Shown here piece after piece: positions 25,215 to 33,705 of a stretch of DNA of 47,770 nt. The notes under the pieces were generated by a model that saw only the letters and a list, made by a program, of their open reading frames with translations, ran no database searches and was not told where the DNA came from. Each line of letters opens with the position of its first letter. Within the stretch, counting starts at the first letter, position 1. Source of the DNA: CAZTHK01 sp964613215. GTDB lineage: Bacteria; Krumholzibacteriota; Krumholzibacteriia; Krumholzibacteriales; CAZTHK01. The DNA lies in assembly GCA_964613215.1 (NCBI GenBank), contig CAZTHK010000027.1:1-47770 (forward strand), written 5' to 3'. The position numbers and the translations under genes were made by a program.

Positions 25215-25670
25215 ATGAGTCAGGAATGGATAAGGGGACGGTTGAACAACGCCGGGTTCAGACTGACCTCTCCCCGCAGGATCATTCTGGATGTTCTCCA
25301 GAACAGAGGCGGGCATCTGAGTGCCGAAGATATCTATGTGGAAGCTCTGAAATCAAAGTCATCCATAGGGCTTACCACCGTTTATCGGACCATGGATCTG
25401 TTTACCAAAACAGGTATTGCCCAGAGGTTTGATTTCGGAGACGGCAAGGCGCGTTATGAGCTGGCCAGCCTTCCCGGTAAAATGACTCATCACCATCATC
25501 TGGTGTGTATCAAGTGTAATTCCATTATCGATTACACCGACTTTATCGATGAAGAGATAGAGCTGATGGACAGAACAGAGAGGGAATTATCGGAAAAGTA
25601 CAATTTCAAGATCATAAATCACACCATTCACCTGTACGGTCTCTGTGAGAAATGCCTGAAAGAAAAGTAA
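25215..25670 (+). CDS. Fur-family transcriptional regulator
   Basis: This 151-residue protein has the Fur fold: a winged helix at about 1-80 (NAGFRLTSPRRIILDVLQNR, HLSAEDIYVEALKSKSSIGL, TTVYRTMDLFTKTGI) and a metal-binding dimerisation domain (MTHHHHLVCIKCNSIIDYTD, ending YGLCEKCLKEK). The two CxxC pairs (CIKC, CEKC) form the structural zinc site, and the His cluster supplies regulatory metal ligands. Whether it is Fur, Zur, PerR or another branch cannot be settled by eye; the Fur box in its own promoter favours Fur. ATG 25215 is chosen because GAGGTGA lies 5 bases upstream; an in-frame start at 25173 has no ribosome site. It represses iron- or metal-uptake genes when metal-loaded. Confidence 0.9.
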   Translation: MSQEWIRGRLNNAGFRLTSPRRIILDVLQNRGGHLSAEDIYVEALKSKSSIGLTTVYRTMDLFTKTGIAQRFDFGDGKARYELASLPGKMTHHHHLVCIKCNSIIDYTDFIDEEIELMDRTERELSEKYNFKIINHTIHLYGLCEKCLKEK

Positions 25671-25692
25671 AGGATAAAAATCAGATGGAGGC

Positions 25693-25800
25693 ATGATATA
25701 TTCGGTTTTTCCGGACCGTACAGTTGCAAAGGAACTTTATGGATACTCCGGGGAGTTAAAATATCCTTGCACTAATCCGGGAGGGGGCAGCCTGATATGA
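25693..25800 (+). CDS. Possible 35-residue small protein coupled to def
   Basis: An ATG with GGAGG one base upstream opens a 35-codon frame (MIYSVFPDRTVAKELYGYSG and 15 more residues). Its TGA overlaps the def start codon as ATGA. The overlap suggests translational coupling, but the ribosome-site spacing is poor and no family is recognised. It may be a real small gene, a leader frame, or chance. Confidence 0.3.
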   Translation: MIYSVFPDRTVAKELYGYSGELKYPCTNPGGGSLI

Positions 25801-26294
25801 ATGAAAAGAGTGAAATTAAGTTTAACACCGGTTTGCCGGACGGTGACCTTGAATTAAAGACCCTGCCCGATAAAGTTTTAAGGAAGAAGACCAGGGCGGT
25901 GGAGAAATTCGATGACAGGTTGCAGCGCTTTACGCTGAATATGTTTTCTTTCATGAAAGCAAACCGCGGGATAGGATTGGCTGCGCCCCAGGTAGGTGTT
26001 CTATACCGTGTGATTACCGTGGATATGGAGGGTGATGCCAGGTATCTGATTAATCCCGGGATAGTGTCCAGGTCCGGGCGGGATGAAACGGAGACCGAAG
26101 GATGCCTCAGCATACCGGGGAAGGGTTATGAGGTTAACCGGCCATCAGAGGTGCGGGTACGGGGCTGGAGTCCGGAGGAAAGGGAGCTGGTTTTCGAAGC
26201 CAGGGGCCTTGCCGCCAGGGTGCTGCAGCATGAGATAGATCATTTGAACGGAGTTTTGATATGTGACAGGGGGGAAGATGTGGATGAATCCTGA
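25797..26294 (+). CDS. def: Peptide deformylase
   Basis: The 165-residue enzyme removes the formyl group from the initiator Met of nascent proteins. All three metal-site motifs are present: GIGLAAPQVG (residues about 59-68), EGCLSIPG (metal-ligand Cys) and QHEIDHLNG (HExxH). It has an N-terminal extension of about 15 residues before the usual LPDKVLRKKTRAVEKFDD start. GGGAGGGGG lies about 9 bases upstream. It is followed closely by a NifX-like gene rather than the usual fmt partner, so the downstream pair is probably in the same transcript by position only. It is an essential housekeeping function. Confidence 0.95.
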   Translation: MNEKSEIKFNTGLPDGDLELKTLPDKVLRKKTRAVEKFDDRLQRFTLNMFSFMKANRGIGLAAPQVGVLYRVITVDMEGDARYLINPGIVSRSGRDETETEGCLSIPGKGYEVNRPSEVRVRGWSPEERELVFEARGLAARVLQHEIDHLNGVLICDRGEDVDES

Positions 26295-26318
26295 AAGCCT
26301 TCCGGAAGGAGGAAAGGT

Positions 26319-26693
26319 ATGATAATCTGTGTTACTTCACAGGGTGACAGCCTGGACTCGAAGGTCGATCCCAGGTTCGGAAGATGTTTCTGCTTTATTT
26401 TTGTGGACTCTGAAACCATGGAGTTCGAAGCAGTAAAGAATGAACAGGCACAGGCTATGGGCGGTGCGGGAATCCAGGCGGGAGAGAAAGTAGTAGATAA
26501 AGATGCCAGGGTTCTATTAACCGGAAATATCGGTCCTAATGCCTACCGTACACTGGAGGCCGGTGAGGTGGAGATCATAACCGGTGTGGGGGGAACGGTA
26601 AGAGAGGTGGTTGAACAGTACAAGCAGGATAAACTGGAGAGTTCTGAGGGACCCAATGTGGATACCCATTTTGGAATGGGAAAGGAGGAGTAG
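26319..26693 (+). CDS. NifB/NifX-like dinitrogenase iron-molybdenum cofactor-binding protein
   Basis: This 124-residue protein has the ribonuclease-H-like NifX/NafY fold: MIICVTSQGDSLDSKVDPRF, GRCFCFIFVDSETMEF, AGIQAGEKVVDKDARVLLTG and GPNAYRTLEAGEVEIITG. Family members bind Fe-S or Fe-Mo clusters in nitrogenase assembly, but single-domain copies are common in non-fixing anaerobes, often next to Mrp/MinD ATPases and glycine-rich CxxC proteins, where the role is unclear. No nif genes are near. AAGGAGGAAAGG precedes the start. It lies between def and the glycine-rich protein gene, which starts two bases after its stop. Confidence 0.88.
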   Translation: MIICVTSQGDSLDSKVDPRFGRCFCFIFVDSETMEFEAVKNEQAQAMGGAGIQAGEKVVDKDARVLLTGNIGPNAYRTLEAGEVEIITGVGGTVREVVEQYKQDKLESSEGPNVDTHFGMGKEE

Positions 26694-26694
26694 T

Positions 26695-26922
26695 ATGCCC
26701 GGAGGAGACGGAACAGGACCAGCGGGAGAGGGCCCCGGGACCGGCAGAGGCGGGGGCAGAGGAGGATCGGGAAGAGGACGCAAGGGCGGAAACCGCCCTG
26801 GCTCAGGCCCATCGGGACAGTGTGTTTGCCCCTCCTGCGGCAATAAGGTGACTCACCAGCGGGGAGTACCCTGCTATCAGATGGAATGTCCCCAGTGCGG
26901 TGCGAAGATGATGCGGGAATAA
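26695..26922 (+). CDS. Glycine-rich CxxC zinc-ribbon small protein (DUF5320-like)
   Basis: The 75-residue protein starts at ATG 26695 with a perfect AAAGGAGGAG just upstream; the open frame extends further 5' but only as antisense or overlap of the NifX-like gene. The N-terminal half is Gly/Arg-rich (MPGGDGTGPAGEGPGTGRGG), like the 'MP.GDGTGP.G.GP.TGRG' proteins found beside NifX-like genes. The C-terminal half holds two CxxC knuckles (CVCPSCGNKVTHQRG and MECPQCGAKMMRE), probably one zinc or Fe-S site. The pairing with the NifX-like gene suggests a joint, unknown role in metal-cluster handling. Confidence 0.78.
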   Translation: MPGGDGTGPAGEGPGTGRGGGRGGSGRGRKGGNRPGSGPSGQCVCPSCGNKVTHQRGVPCYQMECPQCGAKMMRE

Positions 26923-27220
26923 AGTGATATACCTGCTGCAGGTTATGTGGTATCTTGCAGAATTTGCCGCCGCCCTTGGTTTTTTATACAGGTAATCAAG
27001 CCGGAAGGGCTTATCCGTTGTAAATCCCCGGAGGCGGTGAGGATTACTCAGGGGAAACCGAAGTATAGACGGTAGCCCGGCATCCGCCGGATAAAGTAAT
27101 TTCCGGCACCCGGGGAGGCAGGCCAGGCTGAACATTTTCCCCTGAGAGGAAGGTTTGTACGGATACATCCAGGAGAGCGAAGAGTTCTTCTGGAGGGAGT
27201 AACTGCTGGAGGTATAGTCG
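26923..27220. other. Intergenic region
   Basis: A minus-strand frame is open across much of this stretch but has no motif or ribosome site. GC-rich short repeats (GGAGG, CCGCC) could fold, but no known riboswitch pattern could be fitted. No terminator was found. Confidence 0.35.
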
Positions 27221-27892
27221 ATGGAAAAGGGAAGAATTCTCGGTGAGCTCAAGAAGCATGCCCCCTTTACGGGATTCGGCGCTCTTATCGGAATACTCCT
27301 GATGACCGCTTTTCAGAAACTGCCCCGGGAGCAACACCTGCAGATCTTTTATATTCTCCATCCTGTACATGTTATTCTCAGTGCTCTGGTTACTGCTTCA
27401 ATCTACCAGATACACGGCTGTAAGAACGGGAATGGCCGGGGAATCAGGGACAGGTGCAGCTTCTGGGTTCTGCTGGTGATAGGCTATGTCGGGGCAATAG
27501 GTATTGCCACCATAAGCGATTCCCTGATCCCCTATCTGGGGGAGTGGTTGCTGCAGATGCCCAAGCGGGGGATCCACCTAGGATTTATCGAGAAATGGTG
27601 GTTGGTAAACCCTCTGGCGGTGGCGGGTGTGATCTTCGCCTATTTCAGGCCGGCCACCAAGTTTCCCCATGCGGGGCATGTTCTGCTGAGCACCTGGGCT
27701 TCTCTGTTTCACATATTGATGGCGCTGGGGGAATCAATCAGTGTATTGACATATATTGTAGTATTCGTATTTCTTTTCCTGGCAGTCTGGGCTCCCTGTT
27801 GCCTCAGCGATATTGTATTTCCGCTTCTGCTGGTAAAGACGGAAGAGATAAAGAAGGAGGTCGAAGCCGGAGAGAATCCTGTGGGCCGGTAA
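27221..27892 (+). CDS. Conserved integral membrane protein, unknown function
   Basis: The 223-residue protein has about six hydrophobic segments, for example APFTGFGALIGILLMTAFQK, VHVILSALVTASIYQIHGC, WVLLVIGYVGAIGIATISDS and SVLTYIVVFVFLFLAVWAPC. The conserved-looking polar marks are SDSLIPYLGEW (between helices), a His in HAGHVLLSTWASLFHILMAL and CCLSDIVFPLLL. I do not recognise the family. GGAGG lies 8 bases before the ATG. The gene is followed after 60 bases by an HD-domain hydrolase gene on the same strand, and the two may be co-transcribed. Confidence 0.7.
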   Translation: MEKGRILGELKKHAPFTGFGALIGILLMTAFQKLPREQHLQIFYILHPVHVILSALVTASIYQIHGCKNGNGRGIRDRCSFWVLLVIGYVGAIGIATISDSLIPYLGEWLLQMPKRGIHLGFIEKWWLVNPLAVAGVIFAYFRPATKFPHAGHVLLSTWASLFHILMALGESISVLTYIVVFVFLFLAVWAPCCLSDIVFPLLLVKTEEIKKEVEAGENPVGR

Positions 27893-27953
27893 TGGCCGGC
27901 AGAAAGGGCGGGGGCAGAATTTTTATTACAGCGCTCTTTCCGGCAGGGAACAG

Positions 27954-28763
27954 ATGATCGATACAGCCATAAAGCAGAAGGATGTGGACAGGGCGGGGGA
28001 GTGGTTCAGCCTTTATGTGGGAACATTCAAGTACGGCAGTGAAAAGCTGCGCCACAGCACCATTCTGAAGGAGGAGCACTCTCTGCGGGTGAGGGATGAA
28101 ATAGAAGATATCGGCAGGTCGCTTCAACTCGACCGGAATGAATTGCAGCTGGCCGGGATTACCGCACTGCTGCATGATATAGGCCGGTTCGAGCAGTTTG
28201 CCCGCTACGGTACCTTCGAGGATGCCAGGTCCGAGGACCACGCCGGGCTGGGAGTGAAGATTCTGAGAAGATACGGGATACTGGAGGGTTTTGGTGAGCA
28301 CCTGTCAGAGCTGATGCTCGGGATCATAGGTTATCATAACAAGGCCGCCCTTCCGGAGAATGAGACAGAAACCTGCCTGTTTTTCTCCAGGTTGCTGCGG
28401 GATGCCGACAAGCTGGATATATACAGGGTGGTAAGCGATCATTACAGCAGTAAGGATAAGTGGACCGACGGACTTCTGGAATTCAGTTTTTCGGAAACTC
28501 CGGGCATCTCTGATGACGTCTATCAGGATATAGTAAACCACCGGATTGTGGATTTTAAACATGTGAATAACCTCAACGATTTCAAGCTCCTTCAGATAGG
28601 CTGGATATTCGATATAAATTTCGACCATACCCTTCGCAGCCTGGTCTCCAGGGGCTATCTCGAAGTAATCCGGAGCCTATTGCCCGATTCAGAGCAGATA
28701 GGCGAAATATTTGCAGTAACCGACTCTTATATCAACAGCAGATTTGAGAAGAAGAGCAGATGA
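27954..28763 (+). CDS. HD-domain phosphohydrolase
   Basis: This 269-residue soluble protein has an HD domain in the N-terminal half: ILKEEHSLRVRDEIEDIGRS (first His), LAGITALLHDIGRFEQFARY (HD pair) and SRLLRDADKLDIYRVV (last Asp), with EDHAGLGVKILRR and GIIGYHNKAALPEN between. These residues bind two metals in enzymes that hydrolyse nucleotides or cyclic dinucleotides. The C-terminal part (VNHRIVDFKHVNNLNDFKLL, IFDINFDHTLRSLVSRGYLE) is all-helical and typical of a widespread HD subfamily of unknown substrate. AGGG lies 5 bases before the ATG. It may share a transcript with the membrane protein upstream. Confidence 0.88.
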   Translation: MIDTAIKQKDVDRAGEWFSLYVGTFKYGSEKLRHSTILKEEHSLRVRDEIEDIGRSLQLDRNELQLAGITALLHDIGRFEQFARYGTFEDARSEDHAGLGVKILRRYGILEGFGEHLSELMLGIIGYHNKAALPENETETCLFFSRLLRDADKLDIYRVVSDHYSSKDKWTDGLLEFSFSETPGISDDVYQDIVNHRIVDFKHVNNLNDFKLLQIGWIFDINFDHTLRSLVSRGYLEVIRSLLPDSEQIGEIFAVTDSYINSRFEKKSR

Positions 28764-29110
28764 AATCGTATCCTCAGACTCTGTAAGGACAAGCCTTCCT
28801 GTTACTCCAGCAGCGGATGAATTTGTGTCTGTGAATCATCGCGCCAGGATAAACGCCCGGCTCATTTATGATTTGCAGGCACCTCCTCTTGAATATATAC
28901 AGGCCGGTTGGTTATCATTTACAGCTATTTCCGATAAAATATGCTGAAGCTGGAAGTGGGGGTAAAGTGAACTCATGGCCGGTAAGGAGTTGCTGCATAT
29001 TACTGTATCCGGCAGAATATACTCATGCCGGGATAACCATGGTTGGTACAGGGAAGCCGGGGCTATTTACCGGCTGACCGGACCGGTTAAGGCAATATGG
29101 CTGAGACCGG
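28764..29110. other. Gene-free stretch between HD gene and GT4 relic
   Basis: No frame here has a convincing start and motif. The sequence probably derives from the 5' part of the decayed glycosyltransferase gene that follows, but I could not recover recognisable residues. Confidence 0.3.
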
Positions 29111-29403
29111 GAACTGTACCTCGGGAGTTATGTCCTGTGTGTTTCCTAACAATGAGGAGGGTTCGGGTTGCCCGCTGTTGCGGAGGAGCAGGGGGAGCCG
29201 GTGAGGTGGTGGATCACGGAAGGAATGGTTTTCTGGTCCGGTACGGGGATGTGGATTTCCTCTCCCGGTATCTGAGTGGATTTACTTCCGTCCGGGAGAT
29301 GCTGATACGGATGAGTCCGGAAGCACTGAAGAGTTGCCGTATTAATCATACCTGGAGGGAGACCGGGATCAAAGCAAGGGATTTTCTGCTTGAACATATA
29401 TAG
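29111..29403 (+). pseudogene. Glycosyltransferase family 4, C-terminal relic
   Basis: In one frame 29123-29170 encodes VMSCVFPNNEEGSG, the conserved donor-binding segment of GT4 enzymes ('V.PN..E.FG'). After a frame change the next frame encodes GGAGEVVDHGRNGFLVRYGD and ends TWRETGIKARDFLLEHI at TAG 29401-29403. This matches the GT4 tail 'GG..EVV.HG.NGFLV..GD...L...'. The N-terminal acceptor domain is missing. It lies just before the convergent zupT gene and is a non-functional remnant. Confidence 0.55.
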
Positions 29404-29415
29404 GAACGGCAATTT

Positions 29416-30225
29416 TCAGACGAAGATCAGAAGACTTACCGCCATAATTATCATACCGGCTATCAGCCCCATTATGGAATAGTGGTGTTCTCCGTATTCC
29501 TCAGCGGAGGGAAGGAGTTCATCCAGTGATATGTATACCATTATTCCGGCCACCGCAGCGAATACTATACCGAAAACTGTATCGCTGAAGATGGAAAATA
29601 GCAGGAAGTAACCTATTGCGGCTCCCACCGGTTCGGCCAGGCCGGAGAGGAAGGAGTATACGAAGGCCTTTTTCCTGCTCCCGGTGGAGTAATAGATGGG
29701 CACGGATACAGCGATGCCTTCGGGGATATTGTGTATGGCAACGGCGATGGCCAGGGGAAGCCCTATGCTCAGGTCCTTCAAAGCTCCTATGAAAGTGGCC
29801 AGCCCTTCAGGGAAGTTGTGCATGGATATAGCTATGGCGGTAAAGAATCCGGTCCGCAGGAGCCTGGAGTAATCCTGTTTTGGCCGGTTGTGGATCTCCT
29901 CCACCCGGTGGATTTCATGAGGATTCTGGAAGGAAGGTACCAGCCGGTCGATAAGGGCGGTAATCAGTACTCCTCCGAAGAATGAACCGGCGGTGGCCCA
30001 GTAGCCCAGCCGGGCTCCCAGCGCTTCGGTGAGCAGCTCCCTGGATCTGGGAAAGATGGCGACGAAGGAAACATAGAGCATTACCCCTGCGGAGAAGCCC
30101 AGGGCGGTGGAAAGCATCCGGGTATTGGTCCTTTTGGCAAAGAAGGCCAGCACACTGCCTATTCCGGTGGCCAGCCCGGCAAACAGGGTCAATCCGAATG
30201 CTATCAGGGTATTGTCAAATTCCAC
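29416..30225 (-). CDS. zupT: ZIP-family zinc transporter, ZupT-like
   Basis: This 269-residue inner-membrane protein has eight helices. The fourth and fifth helices carry the metal-binding motifs MHNFPEGLATFIGAL and IHNIPEGIAVSVPIYYSTGS (HNxPEG twice). The loop between helices 3 and 4 is charged and His-containing (NPHEIHRVEEIHNRPKQD). These match bacterial ZupT, which imports Zn2+ and, less specifically, Fe2+, Mn2+ and Co2+. The start is GTG 30225 with GGAGGGAA 5-7 bases upstream. No Zur or Fur box was seen at this gene. It is convergent with the glycosyltransferase relic. Confidence 0.92.
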   Translation of the reverse strand: MEFDNTLIAFGLTLFAGLATGIGSVLAFFAKRTNTRMLSTALGFSAGVMLYVSFVAIFPRSRELLTEALGARLGYWATAGSFFGGVLITALIDRLVPSFQNPHEIHRVEEIHNRPKQDYSRLLRTGFFTAIAISMHNFPEGLATFIGALKDLSIGLPLAIAVAIHNIPEGIAVSVPIYYSTGSRKKAFVYSFLSGLAEPVGAAIGYFLLFSIFSDTVFGIVFAAVAGIMVYISLDELLPSAEEYGEHHYSIMGLIAGMIIMAVSLLIFV

Positions 30226-30337
30226 TTCGGTTCCCTCCGGGCTGGGATCAGGTACACTGGCCGGTCTGAACTTCCCGGAATTATATTCTCATTTCCTGAA
30301 GGCCATCAAGCAATAAAACCGGGCGGCGCTGCATTCC

Positions 30338-31480
30338 CTATTTCTCCCCCTCCTCCCGGAAAAGTCTCAGGTACTCCCCGTAACCCTCCTTCTCCAGGTC
30401 CTCCCTGGGAATAAAACGGAGGGCTGCAGAATTTATACAGTATCTCAGCCCGGTAGGCTCGGGACCATCCTCGAATACATGTCCCAGATGTGAATCCGCC
30501 CCCCTGCTCCGCACCTCTGTGCGCACCATGTTATGGCTGGCATCTCTTTTCTCTATTATATTATCCGGTTCCAGGGGCCGGGTAAAACTGGGCCAGCCTG
30601 AACCGGAATCGTACTTATGGACGGAGGCAAACAGCGGTTCGCCGCTTACCACATCCACATAGATTCCCTCCCGCTTGTTATCCCAGTACTTATTCCGGAA
30701 GGGAGGCTCGGTGCCGCACTCCCGGGTAACCCGGTACTGGAGGGGGGTCAGTCTTTCAGCCAGATCATCCCGGGGTGGGTTGGTATTGGTGCCACTGCTG
30801 TTTTTCTGTTCTCTCTCCTTTTTATCTTCGTCCTCATTAACTTTCCCGGGCCAGTTCTTCCAGATACTTTCCAGGGTGCGGTCTCTTCCGGAACCCCGGC
30901 GGTACCCCTGGTAACGTACCGGGCATTTCCGGTAGTAATCCTGATGATACTCCTCCGCCGGGTAAAACCGGTCCAGCTTCTCTATCCGTGTGGCCACGGG
31001 ACCGTCCAGCACTCCGTATTTCTCGATCATCTCCCGGGACCGGGAAGCCAGCTCCCTCTGTTTTTCATTGTGGTAGAATATTGCGCTGGCGTACTGCGGG
31101 CCCCGGTCCACAAACTGCCCCCCCGTATCGGCGGGGTCGATATGACGCCAGAAAATCTTCAGCAGTTCCGGGTAACTTATCCTGGTACTGTCATAGTATA
31201 CCTGGACCGCTTCCAGGTGGCCTGTGGTGCCCGAGCACACCTCCTGGTAGGTGGGATTTTCAGTTTCACCGCCGGTATATCCCGAGATCGCCCTGATCAC
31301 TCCATCCACCTTTTCGAAGTCTGCTTCTATACACCAGAAACATCCTCCCGCGAATGTTGCCGATTCTATCTTCTCCTGATCGCTCATGGTTATTTCCAGC
31401 CTTTCGGAATGAGAGGAAGAATTTCCCCAGCCCCCGCCCGATATGATAATCAAAAACAGAATCCATATTCCCTTTTTCAT
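30338..31480 (-). CDS. msrAB: Exported bifunctional methionine sulfoxide reductase MsrA-MsrB
   Basis: From ATG 31480 (AGGTGA 5 bases upstream) the product is 380 residues: a signal peptide (MKKGIWILFLIIISGGGWGN), an MsrA domain at about 35-190 with the catalytic GGCFWC (ATFAGGCFWCIEADFEKVDG, SGYTGGETENPTYQEV), a charged linker of about 40 residues (EDEDKKEREQKN) and an MsrB domain at about 245-375 (SGSGWPSFTRPLEP, SHLGHVFEDGPEPTGLRYCI with the catalytic Cys). MsrA reduces the S- and MsrB the R-form of methionine sulfoxide. The MsrB CxxC zinc site of many homologues is absent. Export suggests repair of envelope proteins. An in-frame start at 31558 would add 26 residues, but it has no ribosome site and would mask the signal. 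Confidence 0.93.
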   Translation of the reverse strand: MKKGIWILFLIIISGGGWGNSSSHSERLEITMSDQEKIESATFAGGCFWCIEADFEKVDGVIRAISGYTGGETENPTYQEVCSGTTGHLEAVQVYYDSTRISYPELLKIFWRHIDPADTGGQFVDRGPQYASAIFYHNEKQRELASRSREMIEKYGVLDGPVATRIEKLDRFYPAEEYHQDYYRKCPVRYQGYRRGSGRDRTLESIWKNWPGKVNEDEDKKEREQKNSSGTNTNPPRDDLAERLTPLQYRVTRECGTEPPFRNKYWDNKREGIYVDVVSGEPLFASVHKYDSGSGWPSFTRPLEPDNIIEKRDASHNMVRTEVRSRGADSHLGHVFEDGPEPTGLRYCINSAALRFIPREDLEKEGYGEYLRLFREEGEK

Positions 31481-31607
31481 GCAGATCACCTGCTCTCCGG
31501 GCACTGTTTGCAGATCATGCCCTGAATTAAATAACTTCACCCCTGAGCCGGAAGTCAAGGGAAAAGAAGGTATGGGAAGTCAGGCATCCACCCCTGGTTA
31601 CAATAAC

Positions 31608-31637
31608 TTGACAGATTGGCCGATAGGGGAATATAAT
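31608..31637 (+). promoter_or_regulatory. Strong sigma70 promoter of ABC exporter operon
   Basis: TTGACA (31608-31613), an 18-base spacer and TATAAT (31632-31637) are both perfect consensus boxes. They lie about 180 bases before the exporter start, leaving a long leader in which no open frame of note was found. The operon it serves (exporter, adaptor) would be expressed constitutively unless a repressor acts. Confidence 0.65.
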
Positions 31638-31817
31638 TGATTTAAATAAAGTTATGGTATAATTATCCAGGCGGCCGGCTCCGGTATAGCGGGTGGACTG
31701 CTTTTGAATCTATCCGGAGCATGCCGGTCCGATTATGTCACAGGGGTTAATCTTTTATCTTCCGCCAATACCGAGAACAGGGAAGAGGGCTGAGAGATAA
31801 AGCCGTATAAGGAATAA

Positions 31818-33599
31818 TTGATTGACATGAGATCAGGGGAGCAGAAACCGGGCAGGAGCAAATTCAGAAGGATAATGGATTATGTGAGGCCCTATGTGGG
31901 GCTGCAGATAGGTATAGCCCTGCTGATGATGATAGTGGTTGGGCTCAGCCTGATAGATCCCCTGGCCATGAAGATAGTCATCGACGATGTGATAGTGGAC
32001 CGGAATTTCTCCCTGCTGAATGTGATTGTACTGGCCCTGGCCGGGCTGTTCCTGTTCCGGAGCGGGATGAGGGTGATAACTACCTACCTGATACAGTTTG
32101 TCAGCCAGAGGATACTTTTCGACATCAGGTTCGATCTGTTCAACCACCTTCAGGATCTTCACATAGGATTCTTTACCAGGACCAAAACGGGTGAAATCAT
32201 CAGCCGGGTGAGGAATGATGTAGCCAGGGTGCAGAATGTCCTGAGCTCGACCCTGATATCCCTGATAACCGATATTGCGTCGATACTTATTACCTTCGTG
32301 ATCATACTGTATCTGAACTGGAAACTTACCCTGATTTCTCTGCTGATCGTGCCGGGTTTCTTCATCAGCCAGTTCTATCTCAGCAGGAGGATCAGGAAGA
32401 AGAGCAGGGAGGTACGGGACAAATCGGCGGAGATAGTGAGCTTCTTCCAGGAGGTATTTTCCTCCATAAGGCTGATCCAGGCATTCGCCAAGCAGAAGTT
32501 CGAATCCATCCGGCTGATTAGAAAGAGCAAGGATCTGATTAACTTAAGAATCGGCCTGGGAGTGCTGGGAGGAGTGGCTACTTCAGTGGCCGGTTTTCTC
32601 TCCGCCATGGGGCCCATGGTGGTGCTCTGGTACGGGGGGCGGCAGGTTATGGAGGGAGCTCTCTCCCTGGGTAGCCTGGTAGCTTTCTATGCATATATCG
32701 GCCGCCTGTTCAGGCCCATTCTGAGACTGGCTCAGTATAATGTGGGCATTCAGTCGGCCCGGGCGGCAATAGACAGGATATTTGAATTTCTGGACATAGA
32801 GCCGGAGATAGTGGATTCACCCGGCAGCATAAATCTGGAAAAAGTGGAGGGGGAGATAGTATTCGATGAAGTGGGTTTTTCATATAGTCCTGGCGAGCCC
32901 ATCCTGAAGGATGTCTCATTTCGTATTCATCCCGGACAGAGTGTGGCTATCGTGGGACCCAGCGGGGTGGGCAAGTCCACCATAGTAAACCTTATCGAAA
33001 GGTTCTATGATCCCACCACCGGCAGGGTGTTGATAGATGGCATGGATGTCAGGGAGATAAAGAGAAATTCCCTCCGTAATCACATCGGCCTGGTGTCGCA
33101 GAATACCGTGCTGTTCAATGCCACCATAAGGGAGAATATACTGTATGGAAAGAAGAGAGCTTCGGATGAGGAATTGATGGATGCATTGAGGAAGGCGGAT
33201 ATTGCCGACTTCATCTCCAACCTTCCCGGGGGGCTGGAGACGGTAGTGGGTGAGAGAGGGCTGAGGCTGTCCGGAGGCCAGAGCCAGCGGGTCTCCATAG
33301 CCAGAACCATCCTGAAGGACCCGGAGATCCTTATTCTGGATGAGGCCATGTCATCACTGGACACCAAATCAGAATTGCTTATTCACCGGGCTCTCAGGCC
33401 GCTGATGAAGGGAAGGACCACCATTATTGTGGCCCACCGGCTGACCTCCATAACGGATGCGGATGTTATCTTTGTGCTCTACCAGGGACGGCTGGCCGAG
33501 AGGGGTACCCATAGCGAGCTTATGAGCAACAGTAATGTATACCGGATGTTGTGGGATCAGATGAATCTGGAAGTTGGTTCCGGGGATGTGACAGAATGA
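31818..33599 (+). CDS. ABC exporter, fused permease and ATPase
   Basis: This 593-residue half-transporter has six helices at about 25-300 (VGLQIGIALLMMIVVGLSLI, LLNVIVLALAGLFLF, ITDIASILITFVIILYL) and a nucleotide-binding domain at 345-590. Motifs are Walker A GPSGVGKST (380-388), Q-loop VSQNTVLFN, signature LSGGQSQR (484), Walker B ILILDEA (504-510) and switch His540. There is no N-terminal C39 peptidase domain, so it would not cleave a double-glycine leader itself. It works as a homodimer exporting a lipid, drug or peptide. The HlyD-type adaptor encoded 107 bases downstream and the LanC/kinase/HopA1 genes convergent with it suggest a modified-peptide exporter. The start is either TTG 31818 (AAGGA at proper distance) or ATG 31827. 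Confidence 0.9.
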   Translation: MIDMRSGEQKPGRSKFRRIMDYVRPYVGLQIGIALLMMIVVGLSLIDPLAMKIVIDDVIVDRNFSLLNVIVLALAGLFLFRSGMRVITTYLIQFVSQRILFDIRFDLFNHLQDLHIGFFTRTKTGEIISRVRNDVARVQNVLSSTLISLITDIASILITFVIILYLNWKLTLISLLIVPGFFISQFYLSRRIRKKSREVRDKSAEIVSFFQEVFSSIRLIQAFAKQKFESIRLIRKSKDLINLRIGLGVLGGVATSVAGFLSAMGPMVVLWYGGRQVMEGALSLGSLVAFYAYIGRLFRPILRLAQYNVGIQSARAAIDRIFEFLDIEPEIVDSPGSINLEKVEGEIVFDEVGFSYSPGEPILKDVSFRIHPGQSVAIVGPSGVGKSTIVNLIERFYDPTTGRVLIDGMDVREIKRNSLRNHIGLVSQNTVLFNATIRENILYGKKRASDEELMDALRKADIADFISNLPGGLETVVGERGLRLSGGQSQRVSIARTILKDPEILILDEAMSSLDTKSELLIHRALRPLMKGRTTIIVAHRLTSITDADVIFVLYQGRLAERGTHSELMSNSNVYRMLWDQMNLEVGSGDVTE

Positions 33600-33705
33600 T
33601 ATTGAGCCGGAAAGGGTACAGCGGGTATGATGATATAACTCTCGCTGCAGAAAGGTATTTGAAGGAATGATTGCAATGATGTCGGGGAGGGCAGGCATTT
33701 AAGTT

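Noticed and set aside
26980..27090. GC-rich stretch before the membrane protein gene as a cobalamin-type riboswitch
   Set aside because: The B12-box and the conserved junction bases could not be located; the following gene has no metal or cofactor link.
30617..31525. 302-codon plus-strand open frame
   Set aside because: Fully antisense to msrAB, which has clear catalytic motifs; a GC-rich shadow frame.
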